From: Endobugula sp965225895
GTDB taxonomy: Bacteria; Pseudomonadota; Gammaproteobacteria; Pseudomonadales; Cellvibrionaceae
DNA: 64,000 nucleotides
Assembly: GCA_965225895.1 (NCBI GenBank)
Contig: CBDDBR010000011.1
Coordinates: 496,001 to 560,000, forward strand
Reading direction: 5' to 3'
Shown: positions 16,776-26,019 of the stretch, piece after piece
How positions within the stretch are numbered: position 1 is the stretch's first letter
Layout: the number at the start of each line of letters is the position of its first letter
Made by a program: the position numbers and the translations under genes
The notes under the pieces: generated by a model
What the model was told of the DNA's origin: nothing
The model's database searches: none
The model's input: only the letters and a program-made list of their open reading frames with translations

Positions 16776-17810
16776 TTAGTAATAGTCTAATGCTTTTGCT
16801 TTTCCCCAAAACACTCGGTATGAAAAAATGGTGTATAGCAAAATGATAGGAATAACCACGATGGCACCCCACAATAAAAATTGTAATGATGTGCTCGCAC
16901 TTGCGGCCTGCCAAATATCGAGTTGCTGGGGAATAATAAATGGATAAAAACTAAACCCTAAGCCAATAAAACACAGTACAAAAATAATCGCGGTATTACA
17001 AAAGGGCAGCCAACATAAATGATCATTTAATGCGGTACCATGGTCAAGATATTGCTGTTGTTGATTTTTCATGGCTCGTAAAACTCGGTCGTTAAGCCAA
17101 AATAATAATAAACAAATAACAGGCACTATCCATAGTAAAACACCTGATAAGGTATTGACCCATTTGTGTAGAATGTATGGGCTAGTCCATAAATTAACCA
17201 GTGATACGGCAATAATGCCTAAGGCCATTAACCAGCCTGCGCGACGTGTCCAGCGTGTGGCCGCGTATTGGAGTTCACCTTCGGTTTTCATGATGAGCCA
17301 ACTACCACCAATGTAGGTGTAGGCGGCGGTGACGCAGAGCGCGCTAATAATGGCAAAGCTAATGTTAAGCGCTGTATATTCAAAACCTACTACATAAAAG
17401 CCCAGCATATACCCTTGTGACAGTGCTGTGGTTAAGGAGCCGAATGTAAATATTTTATCCCATAATTTTTTGCGGTAACTTGTACCAACTTTGGCTCTAA
17501 AATCAAACGCTACCCCGCGTAATATTAATCCGCATAACATAACCGTAGCGGGTAAATAGAGTTCACGTAATACAATATTATGGGCGCTAGGAAATGCAAT
17601 TAATAGTAAACCTACCGCCAATACAAGCCATGTTTCATTGGCATCCCAAAAAGGGCCGATAGAGGCAATCATGCGATCCTTTTGCGTTTCAGAGTGGTGG
17701 GGTAACAAAATACCTACACCTAAGTCATAGCCATCTAATATGGCGTAAATCAGCACAGCTAACCCCATGAGACTGATAAAAATAATAGGTAACCAGTAAT
17801 CGGCATTCAT
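16776..17810 (-). CDS. cioB: Cytochrome bd-type quinol oxidase subunit II (CioB/CydB)
   Basis: Inner-membrane subunit of the bd-family terminal oxidase. The 344 residues form eight or nine hydrophobic segments; LDGYDLGVG near the N-terminus and GPFWDANETWLV are CydB signatures, and LRGVAFDFR is also present. It follows cioA by 38 nt and pairs with it. CioB naming rests on the short-Q-loop partner. Confidence 0.9.
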   Translation of the reverse strand: MNADYWLPIIFISLMGLAVLIYAILDGYDLGVGILLPHHSETQKDRMIASIGPFWDANETWLVLAVGLLLIAFPSAHNIVLRELYLPATVMLCGLILRGVAFDFRAKVGTSYRKKLWDKIFTFGSLTTALSQGYMLGFYVVGFEYTALNISFAIISALCVTAAYTYIGGSWLIMKTEGELQYAATRWTRRAGWLMALGIIAVSLVNLWTSPYILHKWVNTLSGVLLWIVPVICLLLFWLNDRVLRAMKNQQQQYLDHGTALNDHLCWLPFCNTAIIFVLCFIGLGFSFYPFIIPQQLDIWQAASASTSLQFLLWGAIVVIPIILLYTIFSYRVFWGKAKALDYY

Positions 17811-17848
17811 TGTGTTGTCCTCGTTATTTTTTCTACTTTTCGTGTGGT

Positions 17849-19192
17849 TTATGTGAGTGAAGTAATCGGGGTTTGATACTTGATATCGTCTTCAATATTG
17901 GCAGAACGTTTGGCCATATTGCGTAATGTCAGCAAGTAAGCAACCAGCAGGCAAACATACAATGTGCAATATAGCGTGAGTGATATGCCCACATTTACGG
18001 GTGCGATATCAGTAACGGCATCGGCGGTACGTAATACCCCGCTAACAAGATAAGGTTGGCGGCCAATCTCTGTGACATACCAGCCAGCCAGTGTTGCTAC
18101 CCAGCCAGAAAACGTCATGGCAACATAGGTTTTAAGTAACCATTGGGGTAGTGCTTTTTTTCGTACGATAAATAAGGCGCCCAACCATGCGAGTAAGAGC
18201 ATGGCTATCCCCATGCCTACCATGATTCTAAAGCCAAAAAAGACAGGTGCCACGGGTGGATGTTCACCAATAAATTCATTGAGGCCTTGAATTTCGCCGT
18301 CCCATTCGTGGGTGAGAATAACGCTCGCCATGTTGGGAATTTCTATTGTGTAATCATTACTGCGAGTGTCTTCATTGGGTATGGCAAATAATAATAAAGG
18401 CGCCCCTTTCTCTGTTTCCCATACGCCTTCCATAGCCGCAATTTTTTGTGGTTGATGTTCTAGTGTATTCAGCCCATGTAGATCGCCAACAACAACTTGT
18501 AGTGGCGCGAGTATCGCGGCTAATATGATGGCTGTTTTTAGTGCGAGTAATGGCGCTTTTTTATCATCGCCAATAATGATTCGGTAGGCCGAAATACCCG
18601 CGACTAAAAAAGCGGCGGTGAGGCCTGATGCAATCAACGTGTGGCTTAAGCGATAAGGGAGTGATGGGTTAAAAATAATTGCCCACCAATCAACAGGAAA
18701 TGCCACGCCATTTATCATTTCAAATCCTGTGGGGGTTTGCATCCACGAATTAAGCGATAAAATCCAAAAAGCAGACATTGTGGTACCTAGGGCAACAATT
18801 GCGGTTGATAAAGTATGAATGGCGTTAGGTACACGGTGAATACCAAAAAGCATAATGCCTAAAAATGTTGCCTCTAAGAAAAAAGCGGTTAACACTTCAT
18901 AACCTAATAATGGGCCTGCAATATTACCAACGGTTTCCATATAGCCTGGCCAGTTAGTGCCAAACTGAAATGACATGGTAATGCCGCTAACGACACCCAT
19001 AGCAAACGTTAAGGCAAATATTTTTACCCAAAAACGATAAGCTCGCATCCAAACGGGTTCTTTGGAAAAATCAAAACGAATTTTAAAATAAAATAAAATC
19101 CAACAGAGCGCGATAGTAATGGTAGGAAAAAGAATATGAAAACTAATATTGGCGGCAAACTGAATACGCGACAACATAAACACGTCAAGCAT
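17849..19192 (-). CDS. cioA: Cytochrome bd-type quinol oxidase subunit I, cyanide-insensitive type
   Basis: Quinol-oxidising, haem-binding subunit of 447 residues. The haem ligand H19, the conserved E99 and E107 pair and H184 (haem b595/b558 positions of CydA) are present; GDLHGLNTLEHQPQKIAAMEG marks the start of the Q loop. The protein is about 75 residues shorter than E. coli CydA, mainly in the Q loop, which places it with the CioA (cyanide-insensitive, low-spectral-signature) group. No small CydX-like ORF was found. A MarR/GbsR-like gene lies 134 nt upstream on the same strand. Confidence 0.92.
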   Translation of the reverse strand: MLDVFMLSRIQFAANISFHILFPTITIALCWILFYFKIRFDFSKEPVWMRAYRFWVKIFALTFAMGVVSGITMSFQFGTNWPGYMETVGNIAGPLLGYEVLTAFFLEATFLGIMLFGIHRVPNAIHTLSTAIVALGTTMSAFWILSLNSWMQTPTGFEMINGVAFPVDWWAIIFNPSLPYRLSHTLIASGLTAAFLVAGISAYRIIIGDDKKAPLLALKTAIILAAILAPLQVVVGDLHGLNTLEHQPQKIAAMEGVWETEKGAPLLLFAIPNEDTRSNDYTIEIPNMASVILTHEWDGEIQGLNEFIGEHPPVAPVFFGFRIMVGMGIAMLLLAWLGALFIVRKKALPQWLLKTYVAMTFSGWVATLAGWYVTEIGRQPYLVSGVLRTADAVTDIAPVNVGISLTLYCTLYVCLLVAYLLTLRNMAKRSANIEDDIKYQTPITSLT

Positions 19193-19260
19193 GAGTGTAT
19201 CTCCTAAATGCGTTAGGCTAATGGCAAAAGATAATAAAATGTATTGGCGCGGTTTTATGA

Positions 19261-19275
19261 GTAACGGGTTGTTAC
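19261..19275. promoter_or_regulatory. Palindromic site upstream of cioA
   Basis: GTAAC (19261-19265) and GTTAC (19271-19275) form an inverted repeat with a 5-nt spacer, about 70 bp before the cioA start and downstream of the GbsR-like gene. It may be an operator for that regulator. No FNR/ANR box was seen. Confidence 0.3.
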
Positions 19276-19326
19276 GTGAACCGTCTTCTGTATGAAGCTA
19301 TCGGTCGATTAAAAATAATGTATCGA

Positions 19327-19872
19327 TTACGATTTTTTCACCAGCTTATTTTTAAGGTGGAGTACCTTGGTGACACCAGATCCCATTTTCATGAGTGTGC
19401 GTAGGTTATCGGGGTTCATTGCCTGTAACTCGTCAGACCATACGGTAAACATTTCCATGAGGTGGTGTATTTCTTCCATGCGGGTTTGTGCGTAGCGGTC
19501 TTCGTTGGTACTGGGTGTGTCGAGTAGTAAGTCACGTAATACTGTTAGTGTGGGATCTACTTCACGCTTGCGGCGTTCTTGAAATACCGCGCGAGCCATA
19601 TCCCATACATCACCTAGGGCAGAGTAATAATCTTTGCGATCGCCTTGTATATGCTGGGTTTTGACGAGGCGCCAAGATTGCAGTTCTTTAATGCCCATGC
19701 TGACATTACCACGAGAAATGGTGAGAGCCTCGGCAATTTGATCGGCATAGAGTGCCTCTTCTGTTACCACTAATAAGGCATAAATTTGCGCGACTGTACG
19801 ATTAATTCCCCAGCGACTGCCCATTTCGCCAAAATGTAGAACGAACGATTTAATCATGGGTGACATATTCAT
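19327..19872 (-). CDS. GbsR/MarR-type transcriptional regulator
   Basis: A 181-residue winged-helix DNA-binding protein of the GbsR group. The HTH lies at about 36-66 (LYADQIAEALTISRGNVSMGIKEL) with a wing ending in HIQGDRKDYY, and the C-terminal half is helical, for dimerisation. GbsR relatives control choline/glycine betaine genes, but no such genes are near; its position 134 nt upstream of cioA on the same strand suggests it controls the oxidase or is read into it. The target is inference only. Confidence 0.82.
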   Translation of the reverse strand: MNMSPMIKSFVLHFGEMGSRWGINRTVAQIYALLVVTEEALYADQIAEALTISRGNVSMGIKELQSWRLVKTQHIQGDRKDYYSALGDVWDMARAVFQERRKREVDPTLTVLRDLLLDTPSTNEDRYAQTRMEEIHHLMEMFTVWSDELQAMNPDNLRTLMKMGSGVTKVLHLKNKLVKKS

Positions 19873-19995
19873 TAACGGGTATCTCTATTTCTGAAGTTTC
19901 AGTATTTTCTGAAAGTTTAAAACAAAATAAGATGTATTGCAAATAAATTCTTATGAATGACAGAAGAATGGCGCGCTCATATTGCGTTCACTTAG

Positions 19996-20061
19996 TTACT
20001 TTATAGCTCCTTTGTAGTTACTTTGCGGTTCATTTGCAGCTCCCCTGCAGTTCCTTTGTAG
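19996..20061. repeat. Degenerate 11-bp tandem repeat, six units
   Basis: Units in order: TTACTTTATAG, CTCCTTTGTAG, TTACTTTGCGG, TTCATTTGCAG, CTCCCCTGCAG, TTCCTTTGTAG. The period equals one helical turn. The array lies 124-189 bp upstream of the GbsR-like gene in a 406-bp gene-free stretch (19873-20278). That stretch also holds a perfect 7-bp hairpin at 20071-20090 (GCTCTTT/AAAGAGC). I see no convincing ORF in it. Confidence 0.8.
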
Positions 20062-20278
20062 TGTTATGCTGCTCTTTGTCATGAAAGAGCGACAGCTTGC
20101 CGCGAGTATATGGGGTTATCAATAGTATATGGGCTTATGGAAAAGGTGATTTGTGACAGGCAATTGATTGAGGCGATAGAGGCGTGTAGATAATGAGTTT
20201 TTCACTGACTGCTTGTAATGAAATATATCATCTGTGGGCGTTTGTTATATAAGTATTAAATATTGAAATAGTGTAGAA

Positions 20279-23200
20279 CTAGTCGATGACAATATTGCCG
20301 TTATCAATCAGTAATTGCAAAATATCTAATTGTTGTGTGTCGTCGGTGTAGCCAAGTTCTTCTTCAATATCGAGATTGTCTTGTTTAATGTGTATGTTAA
20401 AGTCAGTGCCTGATCCGTCGCCATTAATATCGACACTAAAATATACACCGCCAAAACTAAAGTCGGTATCAATAGTAATAAAGTCATCAATGGTGTCGTA
20501 GCTTTCACCAATGAGTATATCGTGTAAGTCGATTGCATCAACATCAGATATGCCATCGTACACACCAAAAGTAAAAAAATCTTGTACTCTAATCGTGCTC
20601 TGCGTATTGAGTAGGGCGGGGTCAAAAATAAATTCGAGATTGTCGTCAGCTTCAATAATGTAACGATCTGCACCGCCATTTCCCCAAAAACTGTCGCCGC
20701 CGCCGTTGCCGTAAAAGTCTTCGTTGGTTGTAATGTCGTTAAAAGAGCGACCAAAAATTCTATCACCGTCAATGTTGCCACGTAATACGGTGCGGCCAGA
20801 ATCAACAATAATATTATGGGCCAGTAAGTCTTCTAGAGAAGTATCGCCGATATCGCCGAGGTGTATAGATAAATCAGTAAAGCCAGAGCCGTCGCCATTG
20901 GAGTCAATATGAAGAGCATTATTTGATAGCTGTATAAAATCCCCAATAGTTTCGCTAGTTTCTCCATCGAGTAAATAATGTAAGTCAATCACATCGCCAT
21001 GGATTCCGTAGATAAAATCAGTAATAGTATCTACGGCGCCATCACCGTCATCTTCTAGCCAAATAAAGCGATCCATGTCGGTGTCGTCACCTCCTGTTAA
21101 TGTATCAGAACCTCGTCCTGCAAAGAGTACGTCTTGGCCTGCGCCTGCAATAATGTGATCGTCACCATGACCGCCATACAGTGTATTGTTACCTTCATTG
21201 CCTGTGATGTGATCGTTGCCATCACGCCCTATGATTACTGTGTGGCCTGTTGCTTCTGCAGTGAGAGTGTCATTAAAACCAGTGCCTGTTATTAATAAGT
21301 CATCACCTGTTTGTGCTGCGTTGGCAATGTCGTTATTGAGTGTGCCCGAAAAATCGATAGGCAATATGCTGATGCTAAATGTTGAATGTGTTTCGGTTGT
21401 ATCGAGCGAAATAGATTGGGTCGTGGCTGTAATATTAAGATCAATAGTATCGCCTGCGCTGGCATCAGGTAAATGAATGCGTAAACTGTTGAGCGCCCAT
21501 TCATTGTTAAGTATATCAATGGATTGGTGACCTTCTTGTGATAAAAAATGATGACCTTCTAAATCGTACAGCGTGGCATTGAGCGGTACGTTGATGATTA
21601 ATTCTATGAGTTCATCGTTGGTTTCTGGTCTGACAGAAAAATTTTGCAGTATAACGTCTTGGCCTTCAATGCCAACGGCATGGGCTTCTGAGTTGTTAGA
21701 AAAGTAACCACCTTGTGGATTTTCTCCAGCAATAAATGAATGAATAACACCGCCCGCATCAATCACTTCTTGTGGGTTTGTATGCAGTGAAAAGTTTTCT
21801 GCTGAGAGTACATAGTCTGTATTATTAACGGCTAAGTTTAGCGCTAATGATCCAGCGCCTACTAGATTTGCAGCGTAGACTTCTAGTGTGTAATAACCTG
21901 ATACTGGGGGTATAAAACTATGCTCTGAAATACTCACCATGTTAGTTGATGTCTTGGTGGTATCATCAACAAAAGTAGAAAAATTACCGCTAGAGTTACC
22001 AAAAGTATTGACCATTTCTTGGCCGCCCAGTTCTATAAATAAAGCATCATCTCGGTTACCTGCAAAACGATAAATATTTCCTGCTTCTAAATAAATTAAT
22101 CCGTTTAGGGTATAGACGTTTCCATTCTCTGTGCCAAGGCTGATTGAATTGGTTTGATCAATTGTATTTGTTTGAACGAGTGCGCCAACGCCTTGAATGC
22201 TACGTGATAAAGAGCTGGGGAGCGTCTCGCTCATATTAATGTCATCTTTGATTGTGCTGGCATTATCTAATTCGGTATGTTCATGTGAATATACCGTGCC
22301 AACAGCGTATTGATGAGCGACTAAACCTGTTGAGTTGGGTACAGATGCTTCATTAAATATTGCGTTATCGGCCTCTACCTTGACCTTAATCGCTATAGTG
22401 TCTGTATCGGTTGCTCCTTCGTTATCACGGGTAGTTATCGTTAGCTGATCGAAGCCACCATAATTATTTTCGGGGTGGTATTGTAGGGTGTTTAAGGCAT
22501 CGTTAATGGCGGTTTGTGTACCTGTGATAATGATGGTGTCGCTGTGATTACTTATAATGATGGCTTCTACGTTATCAATGCTTAAGGTTCCATGGTTAAC
22601 CGATAAAAGCGCCGAGCTAATATTATCGTCAACATCCGTTACGTGCAGTAAAGATACGTCACTTTCATTAAAAGTGAATATACTGTTTTGCGGCACTACA
22701 ATAGTATCAACAAGAGTGTTAATGGGGATGTCATTCACTGCGAGAATATCAATCGTTACCGTGGCGGTACTGGTTTGTCCGTCATTATCTTTGATGGTAT
22801 AGGTAAAGGTGTCGATTCCGTTATAATTTTCAGCAGGGTAGTAGGTAACAGTATTGTTGCTGTTGAGCGTAATGCTGCCACCTTGCTTGCTTAGAGCATC
22901 AATATTATCAATAAGTGCGCCATCTAATAAGCTATCGTTATTGAGTAGATGTATCAGTACAGAAGTATCCTCATTGGTACTTTCATTATCATTATTGGCG
23001 ATGGGGGCACCATCGTTAACAGCCGTTACAGTAATGCTAACAGTGGCACGATCAACGTCGCCATCACTATCTCTTATGGTGTATGTAAATGTATCAATAC
23101 CGTAGTAGTTTGGAGCGGGGGTGTAGGTAAAAACGCCAGAGTATATTTGTGAAACTGTGCCCCCTTGGCTGCTTTCTTTATCGTATGCTACTACGTGAGC

Positions 23201-24028
23201 TTCATCAAAAAAGTGATCGTTAGTGATTACATTAAAAGCATTCAGTTGCGTATCTTCTAGTGTTGAAAATGTATCGTTATTGGCGATTGAAGTCCCATCA
23301 TCAATAGGCGTTACAATGAGTGTTACGGTGGTGGTGCTTATCTGTCCACCAATATCGGTAATCGTATAAGTGAATGAGTCGGTGCCGTTAAAATTTGTTG
23401 CTGGTGTGTAGCTGAAGGTGAGGTCGGTTGCGAGAGTAATCGTTCCGCCATGTACCGTGGTCGCGTCATAACTTTGTATTGTTGTTGTTTCGGAGGATAT
23501 GTCATTTTGCAAAACATGAATCTGGTGCAAAGTTTCGTCTTCGTTACCTGTGAAGGTATCTGGATTTGCCGTGGCTTCGACAAATAATGGTTTTTCTCTT
23601 TTAAGTGTGGAGGTATCTTTAGTAGTGAAAATATTTTTTTCTGTAGGGTCATTGAGTTTATCTACAGTTGGAAGCGTGTTGGCGTTTGTTCTTGTCCATG
23701 TGATGATGGTGTTTTCTTGAGACTGTTTGGGTGATTCATCAAGGTCTTTGTCTTTAAATTTTCCCGATGGTTTTTCTAATACAGATTCTATGTTGCCGCC
23801 TGACTGGATCAGGTGTGCTAAGGCTTCTAGTTTGCTAACAATAGTAAATGTAGAGGATATGTTATGGATAGATTCGGCTAAGGTATTGATGCTGAGTAGA
23901 GCCAGCATATTTGGTTTTTCGGCATTTAAAGTACCGAAATTATCGGTTAATGTTTTTTGGGTTGTTAGCGGCTCCGTTGTTAGTGCTGTTAGCGGTGCCG
24001 TTTGTGTGTCGTTAATGAGTGCGTCCAT
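20279..24028 (-). CDS. Large RTX-type secreted protein with cadherin-like repeats, PA14-like domain and two C-terminal secretion modules
   Basis: A 1249-residue acidic protein without a signal peptide. Residues 1-150 are low-complexity and Thr/Asn-rich. Three tandem Big_9/VCBS-like beta modules lie at about 154-241, 243-337 and 339-432, each with NDxxxxxEDT and FTYTIxDxDG signatures, and a fourth related module at 437-550. A PA14-like part (LNGLIYLEAGNIYRFAGNRD) covers about 560-735. RTX nonapeptide repeats (GRDGNDHITGNEGNNTLYGG and on) are at 930-985. Two copies of a T1SS C-terminal target module follow at about 985-1075 and 1140-1249. The likely role is surface adhesion or matrix interaction after type I secretion. 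No exporter genes are nearby. Confidence 0.82.
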   Translation of the reverse strand: MDALINDTQTAPLTALTTEPLTTQKTLTDNFGTLNAEKPNMLALLSINTLAESIHNISSTFTIVSKLEALAHLIQSGGNIESVLEKPSGKFKDKDLDESPKQSQENTIITWTRTNANTLPTVDKLNDPTEKNIFTTKDTSTLKREKPLFVEATANPDTFTGNEDETLHQIHVLQNDISSETTTIQSYDATTVHGGTITLATDLTFSYTPATNFNGTDSFTYTITDIGGQISTTTVTLIVTPIDDGTSIANNDTFSTLEDTQLNAFNVITNDHFFDEAHVVAYDKESSQGGTVSQIYSGVFTYTPAPNYYGIDTFTYTIRDSDGDVDRATVSITVTAVNDGAPIANNDNESTNEDTSVLIHLLNNDSLLDGALIDNIDALSKQGGSITLNSNNTVTYYPAENYNGIDTFTYTIKDNDGQTSTATVTIDILAVNDIPINTLVDTIVVPQNSIFTFNESDVSLLHVTDVDDNISSALLSVNHGTLSIDNVEAIIISNHSDTIIITGTQTAINDALNTLQYHPENNYGGFDQLTITTRDNEGATDTDTIAIKVKVEADNAIFNEASVPNSTGLVAHQYAVGTVYSHEHTELDNASTIKDDINMSETLPSSLSRSIQGVGALVQTNTIDQTNSISLGTENGNVYTLNGLIYLEAGNIYRFAGNRDDALFIELGGQEMVNTFGNSSGNFSTFVDDTTKTSTNMVSISEHSFIPPVSGYYTLEVYAANLVGAGSLALNLAVNNTDYVLSAENFSLHTNPQEVIDAGGVIHSFIAGENPQGGYFSNNSEAHAVGIEGQDVILQNFSVRPETNDELIELIINVPLNATLYDLEGHHFLSQEGHQSIDILNNEWALNSLRIHLPDASAGDTIDLNITATTQSISLDTTETHSTFSISILPIDFSGTLNNDIANAAQTGDDLLITGTGFNDTLTAEATGHTVIIGRDGNDHITGNEGNNTLYGGHGDDHIIAGAGQDVLFAGRGSDTLTGGDDTDMDRFIWLEDDGDGAVDTITDFIYGIHGDVIDLHYLLDGETSETIGDFIQLSNNALHIDSNGDGSGFTDLSIHLGDIGDTSLEDLLAHNIIVDSGRTVLRGNIDGDRIFGRSFNDITTNEDFYGNGGGDSFWGNGGADRYIIEADDNLEFIFDPALLNTQSTIRVQDFFTFGVYDGISDVDAIDLHDILIGESYDTIDDFITIDTDFSFGGVYFSVDINGDGSGTDFNIHIKQDNLDIEEELGYTDDTQQLDILQLLIDNGNIVID

Positions 24029-24260
24029 AATTTTTATAGGCAGCTATATGCCTTTGCTTGTGTGCAAATAAGTCGCGTTGTTAAAGTCATAAGAATAAAA
24101 TGAAGTTTATATATTATGTCGTTATTATTTTGTCACAATATAGTAATGTGATTAAAAAGTACTCGGCAAGATGTTTTTGGTGACGTCTGTTTCTATAAAT
24201 GTGATGCTTGTCTATATTGCGTGTCGTTTTTATTTTTATTGGCGTGTTTTTTTTAAATGT

Positions 24261-24869
24261 TTATTGGTTTTTTAATTGTTCGATTGTTTTTTCAAGCTCG
24301 GCAATACGTTGATCTTTTTCATGTAATACACGGCCTACATCTTCTGCATCAATACGTTGTGGTATGTGTTGCTTACAATTTATATCCCATGCTTTTACTG
24401 TAAAAATAAGTATTTGTTCTGCTTGTGCAGAATATTCTTTTGGGTTGGGCATGAGACGACTGAGTAGGGCGGGGTCATCCTCAATAATGGTAGCGGTTCC
24501 CCATATTTTAATACGTGTACGCTGTAGATGATCTAAAAGATACAGCATGGCCTGATTGTTCTCAGATAAATTTCCTTGGGTAATGAAATGTTGATTACCT
24601 GTGAAGTCGGCAAAAGTAAGTGTTTGTTCATCTAGTATTTTTAAAAAACCTGCTGGCCCTCCACGATGTTGCATATAAGGTTGTCCATTTGCAGTTGCGG
24701 TGGCAATAAAGAAGCTGCGCATATCTGTAATATACTCAGCCAGCATGGGATTGATGGTTGTTGGCCAACTGCCATTCATTTCCATTTCGCGGTGTATATT
24801 TCTAGCGCCTTTACGAGTTTGTACGGCTTTTACAGCGTCGGTGAATGCAATGTCACTAGAGTAGGCCAT
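24261..24869 (-). CDS. Pyridoxamine 5'-phosphate oxidase family protein
   Basis: A 202-residue split-barrel flavin-binding protein. The segments FIATATANGQPYMQHRGGPAGFLKI and TRIKIWGTATI are typical of the PNPOx-like family, which are rarely true PNPOx enzymes. The last 25 residues (HEKDQRIAELEKTIEQLKNQ) form a short coiled coil. It follows the flavin reductase gene by 11 nt. Family fusions join these two domains into one polypeptide, so the pair probably acts as one electron-transfer unit. The substrate is unknown. Confidence 0.75.
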   Translation of the reverse strand: MAYSSDIAFTDAVKAVQTRKGARNIHREMEMNGSWPTTINPMLAEYITDMRSFFIATATANGQPYMQHRGGPAGFLKILDEQTLTFADFTGNQHFITQGNLSENNQAMLYLLDHLQRTRIKIWGTATIIEDDPALLSRLMPNPKEYSAQAEQILIFTVKAWDINCKQHIPQRIDAEDVGRVLHEKDQRIAELEKTIEQLKNQ

Positions 24870-24880
24870 GATAAAATCCT

Positions 24881-25873
24881 CTATTCAATGGTTGTTGTTT
24901 CAAAGGCATCTATAGCGATGTCTTGCTTATTTGCTCCTTGAAAAAAACATTGTCGTTGTAAGCTTTGTACTACCGCGGGTGAGCCACATAAAAAGACTTT
25001 GTGTCCATGCAAATCGCGGTGGCGTTCTTTGATAATGTGACTGAGGTCATGCGCTAACATACCTTGTTGAGCTTGACGTTTTACAACAGGATAGTAATGT
25101 AATAATGGATACGTTTTAGCTAATGCTTGTAACTCTTCGACATAATACAAGCCTGAGGGTTCACCACTGGCAGCATATAGGTAAATAGGTGCGCTATGCT
25201 GTTGTGCAATGGCTTCTTGTAGAATGCCGTAAAGAGGGGCTAAGCCTGTACCCGTGGCAGCCATAACAAGTGGTTTATTGTGGTGGTCGTCAGAATAAAA
25301 GCAATCCCCTTTTGGGGGGGATAATTGAATGGCATCACCTATATGTATCTCGTCTTGTAGCCAACGGCTGATTAGCCCTTTCTCGTGTCGTTGAATGTGT
25401 AGTTCTATCGTTTTGTTTTGGTCGCAGCGACTCGCAATCGAATAAGCGCGACCTTGTGTTGTGTTTTTCCATAGGTGAATAAATTGTCCTGCAAACCACG
25501 TAAAGCTAACTTGTAGTGTGATGCGTAATACCGTGTTATTGAGCATGTTTTTTTCAAGTACGATACCTGTTGCTAGCGTATTAGATGATCGTAGCGATAC
25601 TGTTAAGTTTTGTTCGGGATAACAACAGCAGGCTAAAAAATAATGCTGCGCTATTTGGCTAGGTGACAATCCTTGTTGTGATTGGGGGGGGATATTTCCT
25701 TGGCCTTGCATTATGCAGCTATGACATACCCCCGCACGACAGCTATAGGGAATAGCAAATTTTTCTCTTTCTAGCGCTTCCAATACCGATTCGCCATTAT
25801 TAACGCAGACTTGCTGGTTTTCATACTGTAAAACAACAGGCGGTGAAGAATTTTTTGAATCTGAAGTGGGCAT
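24881..25873 (-). CDS. 2Fe-2S ferredoxin/FNR-type flavin oxidoreductase
   Basis: A 330-residue reductase in which an N-terminal plant-type ferredoxin domain (C45, C50, C53 and a CCC cluster at 82-84) precedes an FAD domain (RAYSIAS at 142-148) and an NAD(P) domain (GTGLAP near 213, CGSP near 303). This layout is that of phenol hydroxylase reductase-like and CDP-6-deoxyglucose reductase-like enzymes. The redox partner is likely the PNPOx-like protein encoded 11 nt downstream. The coding strand carries a C8 tract (25684-25691) and a C7 tract (25314-25320), both unusual in this AT-rich DNA. Confidence 0.82.
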   Translation of the reverse strand: MPTSDSKNSSPPVVLQYENQQVCVNNGESVLEALEREKFAIPYSCRAGVCHSCIMQGQGNIPPQSQQGLSPSQIAQHYFLACCCYPEQNLTVSLRSSNTLATGIVLEKNMLNNTVLRITLQVSFTWFAGQFIHLWKNTTQGRAYSIASRCDQNKTIELHIQRHEKGLISRWLQDEIHIGDAIQLSPPKGDCFYSDDHHNKPLVMAATGTGLAPLYGILQEAIAQQHSAPIYLYAASGEPSGLYYVEELQALAKTYPLLHYYPVVKRQAQQGMLAHDLSHIIKERHRDLHGHKVFLCGSPAVVQSLQRQCFFQGANKQDIAIDAFETTTIE

Positions 25874-26019
25874 GATAAGGCTCGATAATAACGTAAATTT
25901 TATAGACGGTTATTTTAGCATTGAGAACGTATTTTTTATAATGAAATGAAGTTTGACAAGGGGTTAAATAAGCAGGATATTGCCTGTGTTGATACGTCAT
26001 TACGTTTACAGAGGTTTTT

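Noticed and set aside
20081..20173. Two tiny ORFs after the 11-bp repeat
   Set aside because: They are 14 and 18 codons long, have no good ribosome-binding site and do not overlap any recognised motif.
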